DNA from: Calvatia gigantea
Taxonomy: Eukaryota > Basidiomycota > Agaricomycetes > Agaricales > Lycoperdaceae
NCBI GenBank assembly: GCA_025093985.1
Contig: JACAAK010000037.1
Span: 1-31,416 of the forward strand
Length of the DNA: 31,416 nucleotides
Reading direction: 5' to 3'
Positions within the stretch are counted from its first letter, which is position 1. Each line of letters begins with the position of its first letter. The notes below the pieces were generated by a model. The model made no database searches, was not told the DNA's origin, and saw only the letters and a program-made list of their open reading frames with translations. Position numbers and translations under genes: made by a program. Positions 1-10,394 of this stretch are shown piece after piece.

Positions 1-523
1 TGTCTGAAATCTTAGATGTTCTACATATTTAGAGAAGAATGCAGACCCAGAGAATGTGCTAAAACATAGCCCAGAACAAACAGATACCCGGAATCCTTCT
101 GTATTTCCAATGTTTCACTAATCTAACAGGTTGTGGCTCTCTTGGTGTGCAATCTAATCTACCAGTTTGTACCTTGCTTAATAATATGTTCCTAGTCATG
201 TAATCATTATCTTGTCATAACGAGCACCCAAATAATATATAAACCCCCTCTGAGGTGTTGGATGTGGCAAGGAACCTACTAGCCATGGCCCAGCCTTCAG
301 AGCACAGTGAAAAGTGATCTATTGTGCCTGAGCAAAGCAAAGTAATAAGTTCTTTCGAGATTAACTAGACTAAGTGACTTGAGCTAAGGTTGAGACCTTT
401 TGATCTAAGAAGAAGACCTCGGGCTTACTTGTGAAGTGAGCTTAGATTAAGAGTGTATTACATCGCTACACCCTGGTACTTGGTGTATCACAAGTGTAGG
501 ACAGTGCGCTTCTGGTCATTAAC
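1..523 (+). other. Unplaced LTR-like sequence with a core promoter
   Basis: No coding potential is seen. The stretch holds a good TATA box (tatataaa at about 236-243) followed by a pyrimidine-rich start region, as in the U3/R part of a fungal LTR. Near 470-505 a short dyad (ctacac ... gtgtag) lies around a tggtacttgg sequence that could be a primer site after an LTR end. No second copy is in the window, so the ends cannot be fixed and the family is unknown. It could equally be another kind of promoter-bearing repeat. Confidence 0.3.
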
Positions 524-830
524 TTGATAAGGGTGAATCTTAGGGAGTACCTGAGGTTCTGTGTCTTGTTGACTTCTTGGATAAGGGACATGAGTTGCAC
601 TTTTTTACAGTGTAACTTGGCTTTACTCTTCTTAGCAAAGGTAGTTAGCTATTCTAGTGTTCTCTATGCGTTGTTGTTTCGCATTATTTTGTGGAATTGT
701 CCCTCATATTGTCAGATTGCCTCCCCATGAACTTGCCTTGTGCAGAAATCTTTAAAAATCTATTCTGTCAGCTTAATCTAAGCCGTACATCCATATCACA
801 TTTAGTATTCTATTTCTGCCTCTTTACCAC
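524..830. other. Unassigned spacer, no recognisable gene
   Basis: Two short open frames of 68 codons cross this stretch; neither resembles a known family, and the second runs into the antisense of integrase. The sequence is T-rich. The right edge at about 830 is where homology to the Gyp-A integrase stops abruptly, so this is a breakpoint that removed the 3' end of the minus-strand element A0. Confidence 0.5.
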
Positions 831-1225
831 TTCTCCTATCTTTTCCTTAATAAGGAAAGGGCCATACCATTTTTGGCCTAGCTTCTTTGATGTCTGATTG
901 GTATGGATGTTGGTGTTCTCCAGCCATACTGCATTGCCTGTTTGATAAGTCATGATGTGGGTTTTACTGTAGTTGTGTTGTTGTTTCATCTTTTCTTGAT
1001 ATGTTCATAGTGCTGATGTGGCATTATCTTGGGTGGCCTGAAGGTGTTGTAGGAACTTCGTGGTGATGGGGTTGTTCGTTGCTAGTTCATTCTTGCCCTT
1101 CCATGGGTTTCTTCCATAGTTTAGGAAGAAAGGGGTCTCTTGTATCCTTCTGTGCTGTTTGTCATTGTACTGGAACTCTGCAATGGGGAGCCACTCTGCC
1201 CAGTCGTCTTGGTCATAATTGCAGT
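831..1225 (-). pseudogene. Integrase 3' part of Ty3/gypsy element A0 (detached, truncated)
   Basis: Read on the minus strand this continues the integrase that is interrupted at 7627. It matches A1 positions 5510-5920 residue by residue, including YCNYDQDDWAEWLP, FFLNYGRNPWKGK and KKLGQKWYGPFLIKEKIGE. These are the end of the catalytic core and the start of the C-terminal domain. Homology ends sharply after the GE of that last motif. The rest of the C-terminal domain, the chromodomain, any third ORF and the 3' LTR of A0 are missing. A1 inserted between the two halves, with the 5-bp duplication atagg. Non-functional. Confidence 0.88.
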
Positions 1226-1230
1226 ATAGG
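1226..1230. repeat. Target-site duplication of A1, left copy (atagg)
   Basis: atagg lies directly before the 5' LTR of A1 and again directly after its 3' LTR at 7622-7626. Five bases is the usual duplication of Ty3/gypsy integrases. Removing A1 and one copy rejoins the A0 integrase. Confidence 0.95.
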
Positions 1231-1537
1231 TGTTATGAATTTCCACCAATCATAACGAGTTCCATACTATTCTGCATTTCCAACTATCCGCGTACCTGTT
1301 TCGTCTATTCTAGCCCAGTGTTCTCTGAGATATGACTTGTACCAACTACTACGCTCTAACTGGACGTTTCATGTAGTTACTCCATCTGTTCAACTGGATG
1401 ACCTTAGACGTACTTAAGCGTACATACACTCTGTTGTATTCGGTACGCTTAACCACCTTCTGTTCTCTTTCCCTTACTCACCCTCAAGACTTAGCCAGAG
1501 CTGCAACCTGAGGTCTAAACCAACTAAGGTTGTAACA
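1231..1537 (+). repeat. 5' LTR of A1
   Basis: This is the 307-bp left LTR, starting TGTTAT and ending GTAACA. Its partner is 7315-7621. U3 contains a decayed TATA-like box (acttaag near 1412-1418; tatttaag in the related solo LTR). The probable transcript start acgcttaacca lies at 1445-1455. Confidence 0.96.
1445..1455 (+). promoter_or_regulatory. Probable RNA 5' end (R start) that can pair with the primer site
   Basis: acgcttaacca lies about 33 nt downstream of the TATA-like box. It is complementary to 1540-1550, just after the LTR, with one G-U pair where a CpG has decayed. In the solo LTR the corresponding sequence is acacttaacca at 22104-22114, 33 nt after tatttaag at 22071-22078. The start site itself is inferred from spacing. 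Confidence 0.55.
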
Positions 1538-1539
1538 TT

Positions 1540-1550
1540 TGGTTAAGTGT
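1540..1550 (+). other. Candidate self-primer binding site of A1
   Basis: tggttaagtgt begins 2 nt after the LTR and is the reverse complement of the probable RNA start inside the LTR, apart from one decayed CpG. Elements of the Tf1/sushi group prime reverse transcription with the 5' end of their own RNA, folded back in this way. A tRNA primer is not excluded, because the site also starts with TGG. Confidence 0.55.
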
Positions 1551-1618
1551 CACCACCTCACCTTGCAAGAAATAGAGTTGGAAAAGACTCGAACCACGAC
1601 GAACCCAGGAGCCATTAT

Positions 1619-2767
1619 ATGAGCTCGAACCCTGATGAATACAGAGAACCCCAGCTCGAAGTCACAGACAACGAGCTCGAAACAGACAGTGAAACCGACT
1701 CATCGGACAAAGAAGCAGAGAACCCTGAAGTACCTGCACCAGAAACAGTTGTAACAGACAACGAACCCGGAGACACCACACAAGGAGTAAACCCAACAGG
1801 AGTAGAAGCAATTATATTGGAACTCTTCAACGAACTCGACATAGCAGAAGAACAGTTAGGACAACCGGAGAACCAAGACACCGAAACAGAATCAGAATCA
1901 GGAAATTCAGAAATGACGGACAATACTGCGCCCACCACAGCACCTAGCACAAAGGGACTCGTACCCGACCCAGGGTTCTTCGATGGAACCCGAACTAAAT
2001 TTGACGACTGGTGGAGAGCCATGACACTCTTCATGAAATTTAACAAAGTCGCCACGGCAGATGACAAAGCCATAGCAGTCTTAGCCAGACTGAGGGGAGG
2101 AACAGCAGGAGCATATGCAGCAATGAAAGCACCACAAATTCTGGAAGGAGAAGACTCCGTGGACTGGAAAGTCTTTGCCGAAGAATTCAAACGAACCTTT
2201 TCGGACGATGCCATGAACGCAAAAGCGGAATGGCAGATCGAAAAATTCAAACAAGGAAATAGGAACACGGCTGACTACCTCATCGAATTCGAAGTACTCA
2301 AAAACAAGGCAAAAACTGACAACCAACATGCCATGTTCTTGCTGCAGAAAAATGCCCGACAAGATATTATCCACACCATCACAGGCTACCCTCCAGCCGC
2401 TCGACCTGATACATACCCAGAATGGAAGGAGGCCATATTAGCAGTTGGACAGGGATATGAGGCATCTGAATACCGAGGAGATAAGAAGACTAACTCGGGA
2501 ACTACTTATGGAGGAATGGGAGAACCCATGGAGATAGGAAGCAGATGACACGTGTTCAATGCAAAAGGAGAACCCAAGTGCTATAACTGTGGCATATTCG
2601 GACACATGTCCAAGGACTGCAAGAAGCCCAAAGGATTAACATGTTACAACTGCGGCAAAATTGGACACATAGCCAAAGCATGCACCGCACCAAAGAAAGT
2701 ACAGATTTGAGCAATAGATGAAGCCAAACCAGAGGACCACCAGGATTTTTCCGGAGACTCCGAGTAG
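1619..2767 (+). pseudogene. gag: A1 gag (capsid and two zinc knuckles), two premature stops
   Basis: I place the start at the ATG at 1619 (MSSNPDEYREPQLEV), because the related A0 gag starts at the same residue. An acidic N-terminal region leads to a retrotransposon capsid domain from about residue 118 (FFDGTRTKFDDWWRAM). Two CX2CX4HX4C zinc knuckles follow at residues 321 (CYNCGIFGHMSKDC) and 342 (CYNCGKIGHIAKAC). Gag forms the particle and its knuckles bind the RNA. TGA at 2546 and at 2708 interrupt it; both are CGA-type decay. The natural stop TAG at 2765 is conserved in A0. The -1 frameshift heptamer lies 16 nt upstream of that stop. Confidence 0.9.
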
Positions 2768-5700
2768 GCGCTGCCTCGAGAGTCAAGAAACTTGTATCTA
2801 GGATATCAGAAGAATATTACACGATTCCTCAGAAACAAAAGTGTGAACTAAACCTAAAAGGAAAAATCCAAACCCCGACAAAAAAGATAACAGTGAACAC
2901 TATAGTCGACTCGGGATGCACCACCAGTAGCATCAGCAAAAAACTGGTAGATGAAGAAAAAATTCCCACAGAAAAACTAAAACAAGAAATCACGGTACTC
3001 AACGCAGATGGCACGGCAAACCAAGGAGGAAAAGTCACAGAAACGGCTACCATACAGGTAGAAATCGAAGGACACAAAGAGACAATTGAAGCGTCGGTTG
3101 TACAACTCCAAGACAGAGCAGAAATATTCCTAGGACACGACTGGCTCACCAAACACAATCCAGAAGTAAACTGGCGAACGGGAGAAATAAAGTTCAATCG
3201 ATGCCCAAAGGACTGCAAATTCCCACACCAGAACATCCAGGTAACCGACAGGATCCGAAGCATGGCCACCACTGAAGACATATGGGAAGAAGAAGAAGAA
3301 CCCGACCCCACCGAGCCATCAGACCTACCAGACTACGTCCGACCATTCACACATCTATTCAACAAAACCACATTCGACAAATTACCCGAACGAACGGAAT
3401 GGGACCATGAGATAATCCTAACAGAAGACACACCCAAAGAAATCAACACAGGAACTTACAACATGACGATCAAGGAGCAGGATGAACTCAAAGCATTTGT
3501 TAAAGAAAACCTCGAGTCAGGATGAATACGACCGTCGAAGTCACCATATGCCGCACCCACCTTTTTCATCCCAAAAAAGGATGGCTCAAAATGACTCATT
3601 CAAGACTACCGATGGTTGAATAACGTAGTTGTTAAAGACAAAACACCGCTACCTCAAATCAGAGAAGTCATTGACAAATTAGGAAAAGCCAAATACTTCA
3701 ACAAACTAGACATCATTTGGGGCTACAACAACGTCCGCATCAAAGAAGGAGACGAATGGAAAGCAGCTTTCCTAACCAATGAAGGATTATTCGAATCCAC
3801 AGTTATGTTCTTTGGTCTTAGCAATTCACCAGGAACATTCTCAAGAATAATGGCGAGCATCTTTCGAGACCTGTTACGCAACGGAGATATAGTAAACTAC
3901 ATGGATGACTTCGCAATTCCAGGCAACACCAAAAAACAACTGCGAGAACAAACGATCCAATTCCTGGAAAGAGCGGCCAAGCACAACCTATGCTTCAAAC
4001 GATCCAAATGCATTTTCGACGCCGAAGAAATCCCGATGCTAGGAGTAACAGTAGGCCACGGACGCATCGAAATGGAGGCCGAAAAAGTAAAAGCGGTACA
4101 AGAATGGCCCCAACCGCACAACAAAAAAGGAATAGAAAGATTCCTCAGTTTCGCCAACTACTACTGCCGATTTATAAAAAACTTCAGCAAGATAGCGGCC
4201 CCATTGAACAGACTAAAAGGATCAGAAGAGTGGGAATGGAGAGAGGAACAACAATCTGCATTCGATGAACTAAAACAACGAATCACAGAAGAGCCCACCC
4301 TAACGCTGCCCCAAAGAAAAGGTCAATTCTGAGTAGAAGTCGATGCATCGGACTATGCATTAGGGGGAGTACTCTCACAAGAACAAAATTCGAAATGGCA
4401 CCCAATCGCATTCACGTCCCGTACATTATCACTGGCAGAATGAAATTACGAAATCTATGACAAAGAGCTGCTGGCCATCATGCACACATTAAAAGAATGG
4501 CGACACTACCTACTGGACGCAGAAGAGAAATTTGAAATCTGGACCGACCACGAAAACCTGAAATACTATAGGGAACCCCAAAAATTAAATGGCCGACAAG
4601 CAAGATGGTACCTACGGCTATAAGATTACGATTTCACATTGCGCCACATACCAGGAAAAACGAATACAAAAGCAGACCTCCTCTCCAGAATCTACCAAGA
4701 ACCAGACCAAGAAGAAGAAAAACTAGTCACCATGATCTGAGAGGCCTGGTGGATGGGCAAAAAAGACAACGAACCATGGAAAGGAACCATCCTACTCTGC
4801 GCCGAACTATTTATGGAACCGACCTTCAAAGAACGAATCAAGGCGAACAAAAGAAGAGAAACGGCCATTACCAAAAAAATACGTGACCAAGACCCTGACA
4901 TCACTGAACACGATGGGATAATCTACAAAAAAGCCAGCATGTATGTACCACCCGAACCAGCACTCAGAGAGGAAATACTACACCAATACCACAATGCTCC
5001 CGATGCAGGACACCCGGGACAACACCGAATGATCGAGTTGGTAAACAGGGATTACTGGTGGCTGGCAATCAGAACGGACGTTCAGAGGTACATCAAAGGT
5101 TGCCAGAGTTGCCAATGAAATAAGCCATGCAAGACACCTCTGAAGACACCTCTACACCTGCTCCCTATCCCCAATGGTCCATGGGAAGAGGTGAGTATCG
5201 ACCTCATTGGGCCACTGCCCAAATCAGAAGGAAAGGACGCCATCCTAGTCATTGTCGATCGATTCTCAAAAATGATATGACTCATAGCGACAAGGACAGA
5301 TGTTTCCTCAAAAGAACTAGCACAGCACTACCGGGACGAAATATGGAAGCTACACGGAATGCCGAGAAAAGTCCTCAGTGACCGAGGACCACAGTTTGCA
5401 TCCGAATTCACCGGCAAACTATTCAAAGGACTAGGGATAGAACGAAATCTGTCAATGGCCTACCACCCACAAACCGACGGACAAACAGAAAGGATCAACA
5501 GAGAGGTCGAAACATACTTGAGGATATACTGCAACTACGACCAAAACGACTGGACAAAATGGCTACCCATGGCCGAATTCCAATACAATGACAAGAAACA
5601 CAGCGGCACACAGACAACACCATTCTACCTAAACTACGGCAGACACCCCTGGAAAGGAAAGGAAAACGGAATGACAAACAACCCTAGCAGCACAGAGTTC

Positions 5701-6303
5701 TTAAAACAGCTCCAAAACGCAAGAAATAACGCCGCTTCCGCACTACGATTATATCAAGAAAAGATGAAACAGACACATGATAATAGCAAAATGAACACGA
5801 GAACATACCAGATCAACAATGAAGTATGGTTAGAAAACACCAACATCCATACCAATCAGCCATCAAAGAAGCTAGGCCAGAAAAGGTATGGACCTTTCCG
5901 AATCAAGGAAAAAATAGGAGAAGCAGCATATCGGCTAGCGATACCAGAAGGATGGGCCATCCACGATGTATTCAACGAACAGCTGTTAACCCCGACACAG
6001 AAAGTATCATTCCACATCCAGAAAGAAGCACCAGCGCCCAAGCCAATGATCATCAACAACGAAGAAGAGTACGAAGTAGAAGAAGTCCGAGGGAAACGAC
6101 AAAAAGGAAGGGGATATCAATTCCTTATACACTGGAAAGGATACAGCAACGAAGAAGATACATGGACAGTGGAGTCAAATTTGCAAAACGCCCGAGATGC
6201 AATAGCGGAATACCACAAAAGGCATCTGGAGGATACCTATAAAAAGAGGGGCAAGAAATCCAGAAAGCCATCAGCCAAGTCAGTCCCCAGACAGAAATAC
6301 TAG
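2722..6303 (+). pseudogene. pol: A1 pol: protease, RT, RNase H, integrase, chromodomain; eight premature stops
   Basis: A single frame of about 1190 codons. The order is aspartic protease (IVDSGCTTS, DSG at 2908), reverse transcriptase (YMDD at 3898-3909), and RNase H (VDASDYALGG near 4340, [16 protein letters not shown]). Integrase follows, with an HHCC zinc domain (GHPGQHRM to GCQSCQ, about 4990-5115) and catalytic Asp at 5200, Asp at 5380 and Glu at 5509. A C-terminal chromodomain (FLIHWKGYSNEEDTW, about 6067-6225) probably steers insertion to modified chromatin. Stops in frame: TGA at 3523, 3592, 4330, 4441, 4738, 5116 and 5278, and TAA at 4621. All seven TGA fit CGA (Arg); the TAA fits CAA (Gln). 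There is no frameshift inside pol, so decay has been by point change only. Confidence 0.92.
2743..2749 (+). other. Probable -1 ribosomal frameshift site G GAT TTT (gag to pol)
   Basis: In the gag frame the bases read ca[G GAT TTT] tcc. The pol frame is -1 to gag and opens at 2722 after a TGA at 2719, so any shift must occur between 2722 and 2764; the heptamer lies in this overlap. The same heptamer in the same phase occurs in A0 (10388-10394, minus) and in the separate family Gyp-B (15024-15030). GGAUUUU is a known -1 slippery site of plant dianthoviruses. Function here is inferred. Confidence 0.65.
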
Positions 6304-6309
6304 CCAAAC

Positions 6310-7296
6310 ATGTCCTCCCAAGCCAACCGCATCTCTATCAACTCCCTCGTCCACCCCAACCCAACCACGATCTCCTCAGTCCCCCTTCCAAAACCAGGCA
6401 ACAGCTACACACCCGCACCCCAAGGAACCCGTTATAACCTCGCAACCACCCCGTCCCCTGCACAAGGACTCCTCGAGGCCCTTCTCAAAGATGTCAACAA
6501 AGCCACAAATGACGAAGTGGAAACAATCACAGCCCAGAACAAACGACTCGCAGTAAACCGTCACATCACCCTCGCCACTGCTTGTATCACCTTCGCAGAC
6601 ATGTACGCTGGGTTCGCCAATGCATCATCCTCTACAAGCCAGCACATCCCCACCATCTTCCGTGCATTAGAATTATCCACCCTCACACCCAGTGAACAAA
6701 ACCGGGTTCACAGTCTTCAGAGCCGTGTTGACCTCGCTCTAGAGGTATTAAAACACCTCGATATTGCCGACATCTTCTTGGAACTCGCAGACGTTGCCAT
6801 GAACTTGCTAGGACGTGATAAAACCACCAAAGACCCCGACATCAACCAACTCATTACGCGTATCGGAATCACTCTCGCCGACCTACACACCACCATCCGT
6901 CCCCCACCAGCCAAACGAGCTGACACGCCCATGGACGAAGAAACCACCATCTCAATGAAGGAAGAAGTCAATGCACTCCGACGATTCATAAAAACTATCA
7001 CCCCACCACAGATTGTATCGGTTTTTCTCCCACCGACAAGATTCCGCACTGTATTACCAGGCTAAGAGAAGGACCAACACTACTGGAGAACGATAGTCAA
7101 GAGTTACTGGGACAACTCCACCGTAGCCGAGTTCCCCTTCAACGGAGTCCCAGTCCCTATCCATCAAGATGGCCGCAGCCACTTGCCCGTCTTCTTCGCG
7201 CGCTCAAACGAAGGAAAGTACCTCATCGGAGCCACTAAGAAAGCCCTTGCCACAGCTGTAGTCAACAGAGAGTTCGACGAACTTCCTGAGGCATGA
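6310..7296 (+). pseudogene. A1 third ORF after pol, unknown function, one premature stop
   Basis: It starts with ATG 6 nt after the pol stop and runs in one frame of 328 codons to TGA at 7294. A TAA at 7063 (251 codons in; CAA would be expected) interrupts it. The reading clearly continues beyond, with coding-like text such as DQHYWRTIVKSYWDN and FARSNEGKYLIGATKKALA. The N-terminus is rich in Ser, Pro and Thr. The middle is probably helical (LALEVLKHLDIADIFLELAD). No signal peptide, membrane span, zinc motif or catalytic motif is seen, so it does not look like an envelope gene. I do not recognise the family. Its place between pol and the 3' LTR matches a different third ORF in Gyp-B. Confidence 0.7.
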
Positions 7297-7302
7297 AGTC
7301 TA

Positions 7303-7314
7303 ATCGGAGGGTAT
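7303..7314 (+). other. Probable polypurine tract of A1
   Basis: A short purine-rich run (atcggagggtat) lies directly before the 3' LTR, where plus-strand DNA synthesis starts in LTR elements. It is short and imperfect. Confidence 0.5.
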
Positions 7315-7621
7315 TGTTATGAATTTCCACCGATCATAACAAGTTCCGTACTATTCTGCATTTCCAACTATCCGCGTACCTGTTTCGTCTATTCTAGCCC
7401 AGCATTCTCCAAGATATGACTTGTACCAACTACTACGCTCTAACCAGACGTTTCATGTAGTTACTCCATCCGTTCAACCGGATGACCTTAGATGTACTTA
7501 AGCATACATACACTCTGTTGTATTCGGTACGCTTAACCACCTTCTGTTCTCTTTCCCTTACTCGCCCTCAAGACTTAGCCAGAGCTGCAACCTGAGGTCT
7601 AAACCGACTAAGGTCATAACA
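7315..7621 (+). repeat. 3' LTR of A1
   Basis: The 307-bp right LTR is 94-95 % identical to the left one by eye. There are 17 base differences at 13 sites. Nine are a CpG in one copy against TpG or CpA in the other. Four are TG in one copy and CA in the other. Confidence 0.96.
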
Positions 7622-7626
7622 ATAGG
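7622..7626. repeat. Target-site duplication of A1, right copy (atagg)
   Basis: Second copy of the duplication; see 1226-1230. The A0 integrase resumes immediately after it. Confidence 0.95.
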
Positions 7627-10394
7627 TAGATATATGTTTCCACTTCTCTGTTAATGTATTCTGTCTGCCTGTCAGTTTGTGGATGGTATGCTATGGATAG
7701 GTTTTGTTCTATGCCAAGCCCTTTGAATAGCTCCTTTGTGAATTCTGATGTGAATTGGAGTCCTTGGTCACTTAGCACTTTCCTTGGTAGGCCATGCAGT
7801 TTCCATATTTCATTTCAATAAATCCTTGCAATGTCTTTGGATAAAATGTCTGTTGTTGTCGCTATGAGTCATATCATCTTTGTGAATTGATTGATGATGA
7901 CCAGTATCATGTCCTTCCCTTCTGATTCTGGCAGTGGCCCAATCATGTCGATGCTGATTTCTTCCCAAGGCCCATTTGGTATGAGGAGGGGATGAAGCAG
8001 CAATTTGAGTGGTGCTATTCTAGCCTTGTTTCTCTGGCAGGCTTGGCACCCCCAGATGTATCTCTTCACATCTTTTCTCATTGTTGGCCACCAGTAGTCA
8101 CGGTTGATTAGTTCCATCATCCTATGCTGACCTGGGTGTCCTGTGTCCGGAATGTCATGATATTGTGCTAGAATTTCTTCCTGTAATTTTGGGTCAGGTG
8201 GGACATATGCACTATTTTGTCTGTAGATAACTCTGTGGTCTTTGGTGAGCTTGGACTCCAGTTTTCTCAGTTCAGTAAGAACTGCTGTCTCGCACTGGGC
8301 CTTGTTCTGGATCCATTCCAAGAATGTTGGCTCAAGGAATAGTTTGGCTTGTAAGAGCACTGTGTCATCTGTGTTTTCTGTTTGCAGCCAGCTTTCTTGG
8401 ATCATGGTGACTAGTTTGCCTTCTTGTCCTTCTGGTATTTGGTGGATTTGGGACAGCAGGTCAGCCTTTGTGTTTGTTTTTCTGGGTACATGTCACAGTG
8501 CGAAGTCATAGTCTTGTAAGCATAGGTACCATCAAGCTTGTCATCCATTCAGTTTTTGTAGTTCCCGGTAGTATTTTAGATTTTTGTGGTTGGTCCAGAT
8601 TTCAAATTTTTCTTTGGCATCTAGCAGGTAGTGTCTCCATTCCTTCAGGGCATGGATGATGGCTAGTAGTTCTTTGTCATATATTTCATAGTTATGTTCT
8701 GCCAGTGATAGTGTTCATGATGTGAAGGCGATTGGATGCCATTTGGCTTCCTGTAGCTGTGATAACATGCCTCCTAACACATAGTCTAATATGTCAACTT
8801 CTACCCTGAACTATCCTTGTCTTTGTGGTAGGGTTAGCACAGGTTCTTTGGTAATGCACTTTTTAAGGTGATCAAAGGCTGCCTGATGTTCTTGATTCCA
8901 TTCCCATATGGTTGCTCCCTTGAGTTTGTTTAGTGGCCCTGTGATCTTGCTGAAGTTCTTGATGAAACATCAGTAGTAGTTGGCGAAGCCCAGGAAACTT
9001 TCTACCCCTTTTGTATTTTTGGGTTCTGGCCAGTTTCATACTGATTTGACTTTTTCTTCTTCTATTTCAATTCACCCATGTCCCACTTTGACTCCTAACA
9101 TAGGGATTTCTTCTGCGTCGAAGATGCATTTAGTTCATTTGAAACACAGGTTGTACTGTGCTGTGTACTCCAGGAATCGTATTGTCCATTCTTTTAGTTG
9201 TTCCTTGGTATTGCCAGGAATGGCGAAGTCGTCCATGTAGTTTACAACATCTCCATTTTGCAAGAGATCATGGAAGATGCTTGTCATCATTCTGGAGAAG
9301 GTCTCTGGTGAGTTGCTGAGTCCAAAATACATGACTGTTAGTTCAAAAAGCCCTTTGTTTGTGAGGAATGCTGCTTTCCATTTGTCTCCTTCCTTGATCC
9401 TGACATTGTTATACCCCCAAATGATATCGAGTTTATTGAAATACTTAGTCTTTCCAAGCTTGTCGATTACCTTGCCAATTCTTGGTAGCAGTGTTTTGTC
9501 CTTGATTACTACATTGTTTAATCGTCTATAGTCCTGAATTAATCTCTTGGATCCGTCTTTCTTGGGGATAAAGAAGGTTGGTGCTGCATATGGGAGTTTT
9601 GATGGTCATATTTGTCCTGATTCTAGGTTTTCTTTGATGAATGCTTTGAGTTCATCCTGTTCTTTGACTGTTATGTTGTATGTTCCTGCGCTTATCTCCT
9701 TTGGTGCGTCCTCCATTAGGGTTATTTCATGGTCCCATTCAGTTCATTCTGGGAGCTTGTTGAATGTGGTTTTGTTGAACAGATATGTGAATGGTTGTAC
9801 GTAGTCTGGTAGATCTTCTGGTTTAGTCAGGTCAGGTTCATCTTCTTCTTCCCATAAATCTTCTGTAGTGGCCATGCTCTGTATTTTTTCTGTGATGGGG
9901 ATGTTTCAGTGGGGGAATTGACAGTTTGGTGGACACTGGGTGAACTTGATTTCTCTGTTATTCCAGTCTACCTCCGGGTTATGTTTGACCAGCCAGTCAT
10001 GTCCCAGAAAGACCTCTGTGTGGTCTTGTAGTTGTACAACTGATGCTTCAATTCATTCTTTGTGTCCTTGGATATCTATGTCAATTGTGGCTATTTCCAT
10101 TACTTTGCTGCCCTAGTTTAGTGTTCTGTCTGTGTTTAATACCAAGATTTGTTGTTCTAGTTTTCGGGTGGGAAGTTTTTCCTCGTCTACCAGTTTTTTG
10201 CTGATGCTGCTGGTTGTGCACCCTGAGTTGACAATCGTGTCCACCATTATTTCTTTTCTTGCTGTTTGTATTTTCCCTTTTAGGTTTAGTTTGTGCTTTC
10301 TTCTCTGAGAAATCATGTAGAATTTGTCTGATATCCTAGGTACAAGCTTTCTGACTCTCAAGGCAGCACCTACTTGGAGTCTTTGGAAAAATCC
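7627..10394 (-). pseudogene. pol: A0 pol (protease to integrase), heavily decayed, minus strand
   Basis: Read on the minus strand it follows A1 pol throughout. It has a protease near 10230, RT (YMDD at about 9228-9239, LSNSPETFSRMM), RNase H (about 8600-8830), the integrase zinc domain (GHPGQHRMMELINRDYWW, about 8040-8170) and the catalytic core up to 7627, where A1 interrupts it. Its end continues at 1225-831. Many stops break it; the longest open piece is 178 codons (7869-8405). The protease active-site Asp is changed to Asn (DSG to NSG, 10227-10229), which fits G-to-A at a CpG that A1 still has. It is older than A1 judging by the number of stops. Confidence 0.9.

Larger units (their letters stand above)
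1231..7621 (+). mobile_element. Ty3/gypsy chromovirus A1, full length but inactivated
   Basis: The element is 6.4 kb with 307-bp LTRs at both ends (TGTTAT ... AACA), a 5-bp target duplication, gag, pol in the -1 frame, a chromodomain at the end of integrase and a third ORF before the 3' LTR. It sits in the integrase gene of a related copy (A0) in the opposite orientation. The LTRs differ at 13 sites, all of CpG type, so the insertion is not recent. Gag, pol and the third ORF carry premature stops, most of them TGA where CGA is expected, so it cannot make full proteins. Confidence 0.96.

Noticed and set aside
1615..2268. 217-codon antisense open frame over A1 gag
   Set aside because: Shadow of the acidic gag sequence on the other strand, with no family features.
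6310..7296. Third ORF of A1 as an envelope protein
   Set aside because: No signal peptide, membrane span or cleavage site is visible; position alone is not enough.
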